DNA of 64,000 bases from the NCBI GenBank assembly GCA_900759665.1, contig CAAEWE010000064.1, forward strand, positions 43,213 through 107,212, read 5' to 3'. A model generated the notes under the pieces. The model saw only the letters and a list, made by a program, of their open reading frames with translations. It did not search any database and was not told the origin of the DNA. The stretch is from Lachnospiraceae bacterium (GTDB taxonomy: Bacteria; Bacillota; Clostridia; Lachnospirales; Lachnospiraceae). Positions 27,209-35,642 of the stretch are shown here, one piece after another. Each line of letters starts with the position of its first letter. The stretch's first letter is position 1. The translations under genes were made by a program, and so were the position numbers.

Positions 27209-27475
27209 TTACTCGTCCCATTGGCATTTTCGCAGACATTTGTCCCGCTCCACCTCCACAAGAACAACATCTGTACCAATCCGCTGGATCCGGTCATAGG
27301 GAATGATATATTCCTGATCCCTTCCCAGTATCCCAAACACTTTGCACGGTCCCGGTATGATCAGACTGCAGATCCGACCTGTTTTCACCTCAAAATCCAC
27401 ATCGCATATATTCCCCAACCGTTCCCCGTCACAGATATTGATCACTTCTTTTTCCCGCATTTCCGACATCCGCAT
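27209..27475 (-). CDS. YlmC/YmxH family PRC-barrel protein
   Basis: An 88-residue single-domain protein containing KEVINICDGERLGNICDVDFE and CSLIIPGPCKVFG plus EYIIPYDRIQRIGTDVVLV. This is the PRC-barrel of the YlmC/YmxH group, encoded next to sigG or sigE in many sporulating Firmicutes. Its function is unknown; context suggests a sporulation-linked role. The ATG at 27475 was chosen because GGTGA lies seven bases upstream. Confidence 0.85.
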   Translation of the reverse strand: MRMSEMREKEVINICDGERLGNICDVDFEVKTGRICSLIIPGPCKVFGILGRDQEYIIPYDRIQRIGTDVVLVEVERDKCLRKCQWDE

Positions 27476-27499
27476 AAAGATCACCATACCCTTTCCGGT

Positions 27500-27523
27500 A
27501 CCTGCTGCTTATGTGCCGCAGGT
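27500..27523 (-). other. Hairpin between sigG and ylmC
   Basis: ACCTGC (27500-27505) and GCAGGT (27518-27523) form a 6-bp stem with a 12-base loop in the 88-base gap. No T-run follows on the minus side, so it is not a convincing terminator. Confidence 0.35.
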
Positions 27524-27563
27524 GTACTATATACACAATAGATTTTATGCAGATCATGGAACT

Positions 27564-28340
27564 CTATGCAAGATAATTTTTCATGGAACGGAGTGCACGT
27601 TTTTCCAGTCGGCTCACCTGTGCCTGTGAAATCTGTATTTCCTGTGCTACCTCCATCTGGGTTTTGCCTTCAAAATATCTCATTTCAATGATCCGGTGTT
27701 CTCTCTGGCTTAAGCGGTCAATCGCTGCTTTTAATGAGATCTGCTCAATCCATTTCTCTTCCTTGTTTTTTTTGTCGCTGATCTGATCCATAATATAAAG
27801 ATTATCTCCACTCTCCGCGTATACCGGTTCATATAACGACACCGGACTCTGAATGGCATCCAGTGCAAATACAATGTCCTGTGCCGGGATCTGCAGCTTT
27901 GCTGCCAATTCCTCGATCGTAGGCTCCTTATCGGAATCTTTCATCATGGATTCTTTCGTATAAATCGCTTTATAAGCAGTGTCCCGGATGGAACGGCTGA
28001 CGCGGATGCTGTTGTTATCCCTGAGATATCTTCTGACCTCCCCGATGATCATCGGTACAGCATACGTGCTGAATTTTACATTTAATGTAGTATCAAAATT
28101 ATCAATTGCCTTCATCAGTCCAATACAACCGATCTGGAACAGATCATCTACATTTTCATTGGAACCGGAAAATCTCTGAATAATGCTTAATACCAGTCTC
28201 AGATTTCCTTTAATAAACTTCTCTCTCGCCCCTTTGTCCCCTTGTTGTATTTTTTCAAACAGCTCCGTTTTTTCCTCATTTGTCAACAATGGTAACCGGG
28301 ATGTATTTACCCCGCAAATCTCTACTTTATACATTGCCAT
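27564..28340 (-). CDS. sigG: Forespore sigma factor SigG
   Basis: Sigma-70 family protein, 258 residues. The N-terminus YKVEICGVNTSRLPLLTNEE is the conserved SigG anti-sigma-binding segment, followed by region 2 (NLRLVLSIIQRFSGS; DDLFQIGCIGLMKAIDNFD; STYAVPMIIGEVRRYLRDN), region 3 and region 4 with the HTH (KTQMEVAQEIQISQAQVSRLEKR in pieces). It directs late forespore gene expression. The ATG at 28340 has GGAGAA seven bases upstream. It follows sigE by about 100 bases. Confidence 0.97.
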   Translation of the reverse strand: MAMYKVEICGVNTSRLPLLTNEEKTELFEKIQQGDKGAREKFIKGNLRLVLSIIQRFSGSNENVDDLFQIGCIGLMKAIDNFDTTLNVKFSTYAVPMIIGEVRRYLRDNNSIRVSRSIRDTAYKAIYTKESMMKDSDKEPTIEELAAKLQIPAQDIVFALDAIQSPVSLYEPVYAESGDNLYIMDQISDKKNKEEKWIEQISLKAAIDRLSQREHRIIEMRYFEGKTQMEVAQEIQISQAQVSRLEKRALRSMKNYLA

Positions 28341-28394
28341 GAGCGTTCTCCATTCTGCGAAGGAATTTCTGTGCAGCCAGACTGCCGTGAGACA

Positions 28395-28410
28395 CCGGTA
28401 AAGATACCGG
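28395..28410 (-). other. Hairpin between sigE and sigG
   Basis: CCGGTA (28395-28400), loop AAGA, TACCGG (28405-28410): a perfect compact GC-rich hairpin in the sigE-sigG gap. It lacks a T-run. It may limit read-through or mark an RNA end near a sigG promoter; no confident sigma-F promoter was recognised. Confidence 0.45.
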
Positions 28411-28442
28411 CTATGTAAGTAGGATTTGCGATTTCGTTTATT

Positions 28443-29189
28443 TTATACCTGTTCCAGCCGCAGGATTTCTTTTTTCAGCCGCTTCATGATCTTTTTTTCC
28501 AGACGGGAAATATAAGACTGGGAAATACCAAGGATATCTGCCACCTCTTTCTGCGTCCTTTCCGCACCGTCTTTGGTATTGAGACCAAAACGCATCTCAA
28601 TGATCATGCGTTCCCGTTCTCCCAGCTTATCCAGTGCCATCCGCAGAAGCTTTTTGTCCACCTCCTCCTCCAGATTTTTGGAAATAATATTTTCATCGGT
28701 TCCAAGTATATCTGAAAGCAATAGTTCATTACCATCCCAGTCCACATTAAGCGGTTCATCTATGGATACCTCCAGTCTTACCTTATTATTTCTTCTCAGA
28801 TACATTAATATCTCGTTCTCGATGCAGCGGGAAGCATAGGTCGCAAGCTTTATATTTTTTAAGGGATTAAAGGTATTGATCGCCTTGATCAGTCCGATGG
28901 TTCCGATAGAGATCAGATCCTCCACACCGATTCCCGTATTGTCAAACTTTTTGGCAATATAGACCACCAGCCTCAGATTGTGCTCGATCAGACGGCTTCT
29001 GGCACTCTGATCCTCCTCGGTACCAAGCATTTCCAGAACCCGGTTCTCCTCCTCCCTGCTAAAGGGTGCCGGCAGGATCTCTGCCCCTCCGATATAATGG
29101 ATCTCTCCTCCTTTCTTCGGAAAAAACCATCCTCTAAGCTCCGGCATAATCCGAAGCTGAAATTTATTTGGCATGCTTATTTTTATCAT
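28443..29189 (-). CDS. sigE: Mother-cell sigma factor SigE (pro-form)
   Basis: About 248 residues. The first ~27 residues are a hydrophobic/basic pro-sequence before EIHYIGGAEILPAP, exactly where Bacillus pro-sigma-E is cut. Region 2 (NLRLVVYIAKKFDNTG; DLISIGTIGLIKAINTFNP; LATYASRCIENEILMYLRR) and region 4 (KLGERERMIIEMRFGL; QKEVADILGISQSYISRLEK) are complete. It controls early mother-cell gene expression. The start with AAAGG ten bases upstream is preferred over a longer open frame to 29291 that would run into spoIIGA. Confidence 0.97.
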   Translation of the reverse strand: MIKISMPNKFQLRIMPELRGWFFPKKGGEIHYIGGAEILPAPFSREEENRVLEMLGTEEDQSARSRLIEHNLRLVVYIAKKFDNTGIGVEDLISIGTIGLIKAINTFNPLKNIKLATYASRCIENEILMYLRRNNKVRLEVSIDEPLNVDWDGNELLLSDILGTDENIISKNLEEEVDKKLLRMALDKLGERERMIIEMRFGLNTKDGAERTQKEVADILGISQSYISRLEKKIMKRLKKEILRLEQV

Positions 29190-29206
29190 TTCTTCATCCT
29201 TTCCAT

Positions 29207-30037
29207 TTACTTTCTGCCATACATGATCAACTGTACTGCAGAATCTTCTGATAATTGCGGACTCACCGCCGCCAAAAAATCTCTGGCACAAAACCCATCC
29301 TGCAGGACAAGGAACGGAATACGGTACGCCGGCAGGATTCCATCGCCTCCAATCGAGTGAAACGGAATCAAAAGCGGTGCCTGATTTTTTTCCACATCAA
29401 GCTCTTTCGCCAATTTCTGTGCCATGATCATAACCCGCTCCCCACTGTAGGGACTCACGAGACAGTTTCCCGTGTCGATCATAACCCGCAGGGGATACCG
29501 TTTCCCATCCTCAAGGACAACCTCGCCGTCCTGGATCCCTGACCGCTTATCCTCCTGTCGCAGATAACGCTCCATAATCAACAATACAAACCAGACACCA
29601 AAGGTTCCGGCAAAGATCATCCATATGCCGGACAGATGTCCATTGCCCAGCCATTCCCGGCACACAAGAAGTGCACCTCCGGTCAGCAGACTGACCTGAA
29701 AAAACTGGAACAGATCCTTTAACAACTCACCGGTCTGTCTTTCCCGGAAGGTGATCTGAAGCATTTCCACCGCTATGATCACTGCCGGTATCACAAGAAC
29801 CAGCATTTGTTTTCCCTGTGGCGATCCACCCTGCAAACCTTTCCAGCCATTACCGCTTAAGTATCGAAGCCATAACACAACGATTCCTGTCATCTGCGTG
29901 CTTCCCAGAAGGCAGCTCCGGACAAGAAGCCGTTTTTTCAGATTTTTGTGCCTGAGAACTGCTGTCATTCCCATCAGGAACAGGTTCATGATAACGTTCA
30001 AAAGCCAGAAGATATCCCAATAAAACCGAAACACCAT
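29207..30037 (-). CDS. spoIIGA: Sigma-E processing peptidase SpoIIGA
   Basis: SpoIIGA (276 residues) is the septal aspartic protease that activates pro-sigma-E. The N-terminal half has five hydrophobic helices beginning WDIFWLLNVIMNLFLMG; the C-terminal half has the protease motif MIDTGNCLVSPYSG with the catalytic Asp near residue 185, and PLLIPFHSIGGDG. It lies directly upstream of sigE. The start is odd: the AGGAG is 16 bases from this ATG, and a two-codon frame ATG-ATC-TGA ends on it (TGATG overlap). Confidence 0.93.
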   Translation of the reverse strand: MVFRFYWDIFWLLNVIMNLFLMGMTAVLRHKNLKKRLLVRSCLLGSTQMTGIVVLWLRYLSGNGWKGLQGGSPQGKQMLVLVIPAVIIAVEMLQITFRERQTGELLKDLFQFFQVSLLTGGALLVCREWLGNGHLSGIWMIFAGTFGVWFVLLIMERYLRQEDKRSGIQDGEVVLEDGKRYPLRVMIDTGNCLVSPYSGERVMIMAQKLAKELDVEKNQAPLLIPFHSIGGDGILPAYRIPFLVLQDGFCARDFLAAVSPQLSEDSAVQLIMYGRK

Positions 30038-30076
30038 CAGATCATTTCTTCATCTCCTTTCCGTTTTCTACAGACA

Positions 30077-30109
30077 ATTATATGCATTCCTTTTTAAGAA
30101 AAATGTCAA
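30077..30109 (-). promoter_or_regulatory. spoIIG-type promoter with Spo0A-like box
   Basis: On the minus strand TTGACA (30109-30104) and TATAAT (30082-30077) are both perfect but separated by 21 bases rather than 17. The Bacillus subtilis spoIIG promoter is known for the same over-long spacing and for Spo0A~P activation at 0A boxes overlapping the -35. Here the plus-strand sequence TGTCAAA at 30104-30110, overlapping the -35, matches the 0A core TGTCRAA. A second near-match, TTTTGTCGAG (minus, 30154-30145), lies upstream inside the terminator loop. Confidence 0.72.
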
Positions 30110-30126
30110 ACAGAGACGAAAGAAAA

Positions 30127-30164
30127 AAAAGTCGTGTCTGTCATCTCGACAAAACACGACTTTT
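30127..30164 (-). terminator. Terminator after the LTA-synthase-type gene
   Basis: AAAAGTCGTGT at 30127-30137 and ACACGACTTTT at 30154-30164 form an 11-bp stem with a 16-base loop. Read on the minus strand it ends in eight T's, a strong rho-independent terminator separating this gene from spoIIGA. Its loop also contains a Spo0A-like sequence. Confidence 0.92.
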
Positions 30165-30222
30165 CAGTCAGATTATAATGATCGTTTTTCTGTAATGCAG
30201 CCTTTCCATAAAATAAAGTCTG

Positions 30223-32256
30223 TTATTTCTCTGCCAGGGAAGTGTTCTTCCAGCGGAGAGTATTGCTGTAGCTCAGCTTTACACCATCGCCGTTCTGAAC
30301 CTCAACCACAAAGGAATTCGGAATCTCATCCGGCTCGTAGGACTTCTCCTGATCTACCTTGCGGTCAGACCGCTCCGGTATATCCTTTAGTTTCAAATGA
30401 TGCTCATCTACCCACCGGGACTCTAATTCCTTCCCATCAAAGTATACTTTGCAGTACGGCGTGAAATTATCCCCCCGCACAAAATATTCCCCATCCTTCT
30501 GATAGATATCGGCAAGCTTTAACGGCTTCGTGCCCATCTGCAGGTCTGTTGCCTGAAACGGAGCCTCTCCATCATAGATATAATTCTCTCCGTAAAGCAG
30601 ATCATACTCCAGTGCCTTTAAGTTCTCTTTGTAGGTGTCACTGCTTCTGTCTGCCTGCTGATGATAACGTGTGATCACACCCTCATGTATTCCAAGCTGT
30701 TCAAGCACCTCCGGATAAAGCTCGTATGCCTTGAGATCCTGATCCTTCTCCTTCATGCCATAATTATTCCAGATAATATACTGTGTCTCATACAGGCTGC
30801 CATCACTGAGATCCTCGTCAGACAGATCAAGGCTCGGCAGATGATCTCCGTAAAGCACAAGAACCGTCGGCTTTTTCCTTTTGTCCAGGGCATTGACCAG
30901 ATCTCCGATCATCCGGTCTACCTCATTGATCTCATTAACATAATACTGATAGGACGCTTCCTTTCCGTCCGGTGCGTTATACACCTTCGCCGGATCCTTG
31001 GAATCCGGCTTCACATCGTTGTACTTTCCATGGCTCTGCACCGTAATACCAAACGTAAAGTCCGGTTTCTTTTGATCATCCTCTAATGTCTTTAAGATCT
31101 CATCTACCATCACATCATCCTTCGCCCATCCATTGGGATTCAGAGTGATATTGTTCATATATTCCACGGAAGTAAATGTGTCAAACCCCAGATTGGAAAA
31201 GACCTTATTACGTCCGTAAAATGTAGCAGTATTGTTGTGCACTGCATGACTGGTATAACCAATCTGAGCCAGATCATTGCAGATACTCTCGGATGCCTTG
31301 CTCTTTAATACCGTTTTGTACGGATACTCGCTGACACCGAAATCATGCTGGCTCATACCGGTAAGCACCTCAAACTCTGTATTGACTGTTCCCGCTCCTA
31401 CCGTTGGCACGGTCAGCTGACCATTGGAATACTCCTTCTGGAGACGGTGGAAATTCGGCAAGGGATCCCGGGAAAAGCTTACTTTTTTGACATCACAGAT
31501 ATCAAAAAACGACTCCAGCTGGATCATGACAATGTCCGGCTTGACCTCAGGCTCATCCTTCTCCTTGTCCTTAAGGGAAGCCTTGATCTGTGCCATGAAC
31601 TCCCCGGAATAATCCTCCGGCTTCCTGATCCCGGTATCAATGATACTGTTGGCAAAGCAATAGACAAAACCGTAGTTTTCATATGCCTCGGAAATATTGG
31701 TATAATTCTCTGCCAGTGCCTGAACCGAGGTACTGGATCTGTGCATTACAATGATACCGGCTGCCAGTGTAAAGATCACAAGTGTCGAAAGCATATATGC
31801 CTTTTTGGTGGCATTTTTCTGGAAACACGGTGTCTTTTTAAACAGACAGATCATGGAGACCACCAGAATCGCTATGGCGAAAAAGATCATCACCACATTA
31901 AATGCCGTCAGATAGTGACCGGATACACTGATCGCACTGCTGATCAACGTGAAATCCACTGCGGAAAACGGTGTCACACGGAAATGCAGAATAACAAAAT
32001 TGACCACGCCGAACAAAAGCCATACCACAGACAACAACGTCAGTACAAAGATCTCACGTTTGAAGTACATAGAGAGGGACAACGTCAGCATAATGATCAA
32101 TACATTAAATACAAATAAAAACGGTTTATCAATCATATATGAAAATGCAGAAAATACCGACTTTCTGTTTAAGCTCTCGATGATAATGTCCAGAATCACC
32201 GGCAAAAAAACATAAAAAGCAAAAAATTTCCTTACTCGAAGTAATTTTTCTCTCAT
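30223..32256 (-). CDS. LTA synthase family sulfatase-fold phosphoglycerol transferase
   Basis: A 677-residue membrane enzyme. Five N-terminal transmembrane helices (residues about 10-180) are followed by an extracellular sulfatase-like catalytic domain: VMIQLESFFD (metal-ligand Glu), the VGAGTVNTEFEVLTG loop with the presumed catalytic Thr near residue 290, HNNTATFYGRNKVFSNLGFD, TVQSHGKY and VLYGDHLPS (metal ligands). These are LtaS-family features for polymerising glycerol phosphate from phosphatidylglycerol; related enzymes modify other glycans. A C-terminal ~120-residue beta extension is present. It is a single-gene unit between two terminators. Confidence 0.88.
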   Translation of the reverse strand: MREKLLRVRKFFAFYVFLPVILDIIIESLNRKSVFSAFSYMIDKPFLFVFNVLIIMLTLSLSMYFKREIFVLTLLSVVWLLFGVVNFVILHFRVTPFSAVDFTLISSAISVSGHYLTAFNVVMIFFAIAILVVSMICLFKKTPCFQKNATKKAYMLSTLVIFTLAAGIIVMHRSSTSVQALAENYTNISEAYENYGFVYCFANSIIDTGIRKPEDYSGEFMAQIKASLKDKEKDEPEVKPDIVMIQLESFFDICDVKKVSFSRDPLPNFHRLQKEYSNGQLTVPTVGAGTVNTEFEVLTGMSQHDFGVSEYPYKTVLKSKASESICNDLAQIGYTSHAVHNNTATFYGRNKVFSNLGFDTFTSVEYMNNITLNPNGWAKDDVMVDEILKTLEDDQKKPDFTFGITVQSHGKYNDVKPDSKDPAKVYNAPDGKEASYQYYVNEINEVDRMIGDLVNALDKRKKPTVLVLYGDHLPSLDLSDEDLSDGSLYETQYIIWNNYGMKEKDQDLKAYELYPEVLEQLGIHEGVITRYHQQADRSSDTYKENLKALEYDLLYGENYIYDGEAPFQATDLQMGTKPLKLADIYQKDGEYFVRGDNFTPYCKVYFDGKELESRWVDEHHLKLKDIPERSDRKVDQEKSYEPDEIPNSFVVEVQNGDGVKLSYSNTLRWKNTSLAEK

Positions 32257-32329
32257 AGCAAACCTTCCTTTATATCTATATCCAGTTTATTTCTTATGAA
32301 TACTCTCTCCGTAAGCTGCTTCCACCTGT

Positions 32330-32351
32330 CTCATGACATCTCTGTCATGAG
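32330..32351. promoter_or_regulatory. 22-bp palindrome upstream of the LTA-synthase-type gene
   Basis: CTCATGACA (32330-32338) and TGTCATGAG (32343-32351) are perfect inverted repeats around a four-base centre, about 75 bases before the LTA-synthase-type start. With no T-run, it is better read as an operator or 5'-UTR hairpin than a terminator. Confidence 0.5.
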
Positions 32352-32370
32352 GGAAATTTCTTATAATAAA

Positions 32371-32419
32371 ATATACTATCGGCAGGCAGATGCTGCACCT
32401 GCTTACGCCGATAGTATAT
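32371..32419 (-). terminator. Terminator after the L,D-transpeptidase gene
   Basis: Thirteen-base arms (32371-32383 and 32407-32419, ATATACTATCGGC type) with an inner GCAGG/CCTGC stem make a long stable hairpin about 95 bases after the transpeptidase stop. On the minus strand TTTATTATAAG follows, a moderate U-rich tail. Confidence 0.75.
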
Positions 32420-32513
32420 CACTTTCGATTTCTAATTGCACGAACTTTTTATGAGATCTTTCTTAAATTTTTATGAAGTCATCCCCCATATCCAAAAGCT
32501 TCACAAAGCACCT

Positions 32514-33869
32514 TTACTGTACCGCTGCTCCGGATACCGGCTGTGATACAGGCACAGTAAGATGGATCGTAATCTTTGTCTTATTGCCTGCCTGATCCTG
32601 AACCTCGTAAACCACCTGATAGCTTTCATCCGGCTGCTTCGAAATCTTCACCTGAACATCAGATACCTTAAGATCAGATACATTATCGGATACACCGATC
32701 AAAGATCTGGCATATTTCTCATTGACCGGAACAGAAGGCTCTACCGGATAATCTGCTCCATCCGTTACTCCTGTGATCTTCGGTGCCTGGCTGTCTACAT
32801 ACGCCTTTACGGAAACTTCTGTCAGATCACTGGCATTCTGTGCTTTATAGGTCACCTTATAAACACCCTTTTTCTGCTTTTTAAAGATTACCTTAATATA
32901 CTTGCGTGCAAGCTTTCTGCCCTTCTGTGTAACGGTTACATTCTTTAATGCTCTTGCTCTGGTGAGCTGATCCGCAGACTTCACATAAAGATCCTGTACA
33001 TTGCCAATCTTTGGTGCCGGAAGACTGGAGGTCACCTTCACCTTAATGATCTTTTGCACCTTGCGTCCAATCTCGTCCTTCAGCTTATAGATCACCTTGT
33101 AAACACCCGGTTTTCTGGTGTCAACCTTTTTGACTGATGCTCCGTGATAACGGAAGGATACCTTCAGCCGTGAGGTTGCATCATATCCTGTGGTGTTTTT
33201 AGCCGTAACACCCTTTCTTGCTGAATATGTACCATTATATGGCACGGTCTGGTTCTTCGTACCGGAAATGCTCGGTTTTTTCTTATTCCATGGGTTGCCA
33301 CTGCTCCATTTATCCGTCGGATCCCATCCGGTGGAATATGGCAGCTTGATCGCAGAAGGCTTCCCAAGCGGTCCCGGATTGGAAGAATTATAAACCGTGA
33401 CCGGCGAACCGGATGGCACATTGTCATAAATCCATTTTGCATCTGCCACCGTCAGACGGACACATCCATGAGACGCTGTCACTCCCAGTTTATTATAAGC
33501 GGAAGCTGATAATGAAGATGGTGTCTGCTTGTAATACCAGACAGAGTGAAATAACACACCGCCATGAATTCTGGTACAGTACTGACCGTAACACGGTCCC
33601 ATCAACGTATGCCACCGCATCTTCTCTCCCAGAGGAAAAGTTCCTACCGGCGTAGCATAACCGGTAGAACAGACCATTGCCTTCACCGGCTTATATTTAC
33701 CATTGGAATCTAATTTGTAGATCGTCACACAGTTCTGCTGTTTGTTGATCTTAATCTGATACGTGGATGCCGCGTGCACCTTTGAAATATTTCCAAACAT
33801 CGTCACACAGACTGCCACTGTCACGACCATAACAAGAAGTCTTCTGCATATGCAGTGATTGCTTTTCAT
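32514..33869 (-). CDS. Secreted L,D-transpeptidase with Ig-like repeats
   Basis: About 451 residues. A signal peptide (CRRLLVMVVTVAVCVTMFG ... KVHA, cut near residue 34) is followed by a YkuD-type L,D-transpeptidase domain with HGGVLFHS and the catalytic motif TASHGCVRL near residue 140. YkuD enzymes make 3-3 peptidoglycan crosslinks. The C-terminal half is three or so Bacterial-Ig/DUF5011-like modules (SFRYHGASVKKVDTRKPGVY; KKGVYKVTYKAQNASD; QVVYEVQDQAGN), probably surface-exposed stalks. It follows the exporter genes by 42 bases, so it is likely in their operon. GGAGGAAAAC precedes the ATG. Confidence 0.9.
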   Translation of the reverse strand: MKSNHCICRRLLVMVVTVAVCVTMFGNISKVHAASTYQIKINKQQNCVTIYKLDSNGKYKPVKAMVCSTGYATPVGTFPLGEKMRWHTLMGPCYGQYCTRIHGGVLFHSVWYYKQTPSSLSASAYNKLGVTASHGCVRLTVADAKWIYDNVPSGSPVTVYNSSNPGPLGKPSAIKLPYSTGWDPTDKWSSGNPWNKKKPSISGTKNQTVPYNGTYSARKGVTAKNTTGYDATSRLKVSFRYHGASVKKVDTRKPGVYKVIYKLKDEIGRKVQKIIKVKVTSSLPAPKIGNVQDLYVKSADQLTRARALKNVTVTQKGRKLARKYIKVIFKKQKKGVYKVTYKAQNASDLTEVSVKAYVDSQAPKITGVTDGADYPVEPSVPVNEKYARSLIGVSDNVSDLKVSDVQVKISKQPDESYQVVYEVQDQAGNKTKITIHLTVPVSQPVSGAAVQ

Positions 33870-33911
33870 AGTTTTCCTCCTATTATTCAAGAATTGATAC
33901 TTACATGCATC

Positions 33912-34652
33912 CTACTCTGTCATATTCTTATAGATCCTTGCCACCTTGTCAACCGGTCCCTTTGCCACCAGATGGCCGCCGTCCAGAATGATCGCACGGT
34001 CGCAGATCCGCTGCACCTGCTCCAGGGAATGCGAAACGAAAAGTACCGTAACTCCCTTATCAAACATGTCCATGATCTTCTTCTCGCTCTTGCGACGGAA
34101 CTTTTTATCTCCTACCGATAAGACCTCGTCCAGGATCAGAATTTCCGGTTCTACAACTGTCGCAATGGAAAATCCCAGACGGGACTTCATACCGGATGAA
34201 TAATTCTTGATCGGTACATCAATGAATTCTCCTAACTCCGAGAAATCAACGATCTCATCAAACTTCTCATCCAGAAACGCCTTGGAATATCCCAGCACCG
34301 CACCGTAAAGATAAATATTCTCCCTGCCGGTATACTCCTGATTGAATCCTGCTCCCAGCTCCAGAAGAGGTGCCAGCTTTCCCTTTGTCTGTACATAACC
34401 TGTGGTCGGCTTTAGCACACCGGAAACAATCTTAAGCAGGGTACTTTTACCGGAGCCGTTTAATCCCAGCACTCCCAGACGTTCTCCCTTTCTGACCTCG
34501 AAATTAATCTCTCTTAAGGCCCAGAATTCATTAAAATGCAGATCCCTTTTCAAAAAACGGATCATATATTCCTTCAGGTTATCTACACGATCCTGACTCA
34601 GATTAAAACGCATTCCTACGTTTTTGACCTTAATGGCAACATTATTCTTCAT
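33912..34652 (-). CDS. Polysaccharide/teichoic acid ABC exporter, ATPase subunit (TagH-like)
   Basis: ABC ATPase of about 246 residues: Walker A GLNGSGKSTLLK, Q-loop region, signature YSSGMKSRLGFS, Walker B EILILDEVLSVGD and H-loop LFVSHSL. The GAGFNQEYTGRENIYLYGAVLG segment is typical of TagH/RfbB/Wzt ATPases that export wall polymers or O-antigen-type polysaccharides. It lacks the long C-terminal extension of Bacillus TagH and of substrate-binding Wzt proteins. It pairs with the permease gene 68 bases upstream. Confidence 0.9.
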   Translation of the reverse strand: MKNNVAIKVKNVGMRFNLSQDRVDNLKEYMIRFLKRDLHFNEFWALREINFEVRKGERLGVLGLNGSGKSTLLKIVSGVLKPTTGYVQTKGKLAPLLELGAGFNQEYTGRENIYLYGAVLGYSKAFLDEKFDEIVDFSELGEFIDVPIKNYSSGMKSRLGFSIATVVEPEILILDEVLSVGDKKFRRKSEKKIMDMFDKGVTVLFVSHSLEQVQRICDRAIILDGGHLVAKGPVDKVARIYKNMTE

Positions 34653-34720
34653 TGAACTCTCCATTTCTGCAACGATGCAAATTTACCGGACTGTCCGGCG
34701 TTTCTGTTTTTGGTCTTCAT

Positions 34721-35509
34721 TTACAGATACAATATGAAATCATCCTGTTTCTTGTAGAAAAGTATCATTCCCACAACCAGAAGTGCCACGGCAATCCCCG
34801 CAGACAATACACAATAATGCATATTCATCGGCACCCCGTACAGAACGGAATTCCGGAAATTGGCGATACACATATATACCGGATTGATATGAAACACCCA
34901 GCCTTTGCCGCTCTTGATGATCTTTTCCACCGGATAGAAGATCGCAGATGCATACATAACAAGCATACAGGCAACCCCCCAGATATATTCCACATCGCGG
35001 AAAAATACACTTAATGTAGCCAGGATCAGACTGGTTCCAAGGGACATTACAAATAAAATGACCAACGGAATCCACGCCTGTGTCAGATAAATCGTCGGCT
35101 CTACCTTCAGTACAACAGCTACTCCAACCAGAACCACCAGTGAGATCAAAAAGATCAGAAAGTTGGAAACCACGGAAGAAACGACATATATATACTTCGG
35201 CACATAAACCTTTTTGATCATCGAGGCGTTGCCACTGACCGATTTCAAACCGGCCTTTGTCGCTGACTGGAAAAAGGTAAACAACAGACGTCCTGTCAGT
35301 ACATATACAGGGAACTGTTTGGTTCCCTTATTAAAAAACGTACCAAAAACAATGGTCAGAACGATCATCGTCAGCAGAGGCTCGATCAGCGTCCAGAGAA
35401 TGCCCAGATAAGACCGGCGGTACTTCAACTTGATATTCTTCTTGACCAGCTCGTACATTAAATTATTATACTTTGTAAAATTTTTGATGATCTGTTTGAC
35501 TTTTCCCAT
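34721..35509 (-). CDS. Polysaccharide/teichoic acid ABC exporter, permease (TagG-like)
   Basis: ABC-2 type permease of about 262 residues with six membrane helices. It has the family N-terminal motif NLMYELVKKNIKLKYRRSYLGILWTL (seen in part), YVLTGRLLFTFFQSATKAGLKS and a C-terminal VSVFFRDVEYIWGVACML ... SAIFYPVE segment, characteristic of TagG/RfbA/Wzm. It works with the next gene to move an undecaprenyl-linked glycan across the membrane. The ATG at 35509 has GAGGAAA just upstream. No glycan synthesis genes lie in the window, so the substrate is unknown. Confidence 0.9.
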   Translation of the reverse strand: MGKVKQIIKNFTKYNNLMYELVKKNIKLKYRRSYLGILWTLIEPLLTMIVLTIVFGTFFNKGTKQFPVYVLTGRLLFTFFQSATKAGLKSVSGNASMIKKVYVPKYIYVVSSVVSNFLIFLISLVVLVGVAVVLKVEPTIYLTQAWIPLVILFVMSLGTSLILATLSVFFRDVEYIWGVACMLVMYASAIFYPVEKIIKSGKGWVFHINPVYMCIANFRNSVLYGVPMNMHYCVLSAGIAVALLVVGMILFYKKQDDFILYL

Positions 35510-35601
35510 AGATTTCCTCATTTCTGCCATGCGATGACCTCATAACAATTCATTCCCAATTATTGTTCTCCTGTCCTGTGATGACAAGACACTCGGTGCT
35601 A

Positions 35602-35629
35602 ATTATAACATAAGATAACGAAAAGTCAA
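35602..35629 (-). promoter_or_regulatory. Sigma-A promoter of the exporter/transpeptidase operon
   Basis: Minus strand TTGACT (35629-35624), 16-base spacer, TATAAT (35607-35602), about 93 bases before the permease start. Confidence 0.75.
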
Positions 35630-35642
35630 TTTATAGATCACT

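Noticed and set aside
28341..28442. A sigma-F promoter upstream of sigG
   Set aside because: Only partial matches to the -35 and -10 were found and spacing was not convincing.
31345..32118. Plus-strand open frame of 257 codons opposite the LTA-synthase-type gene
   Set aside because: His/Gln/Cys-rich shadow composition, no SD or promoter; the minus-strand frame has all catalytic motifs.
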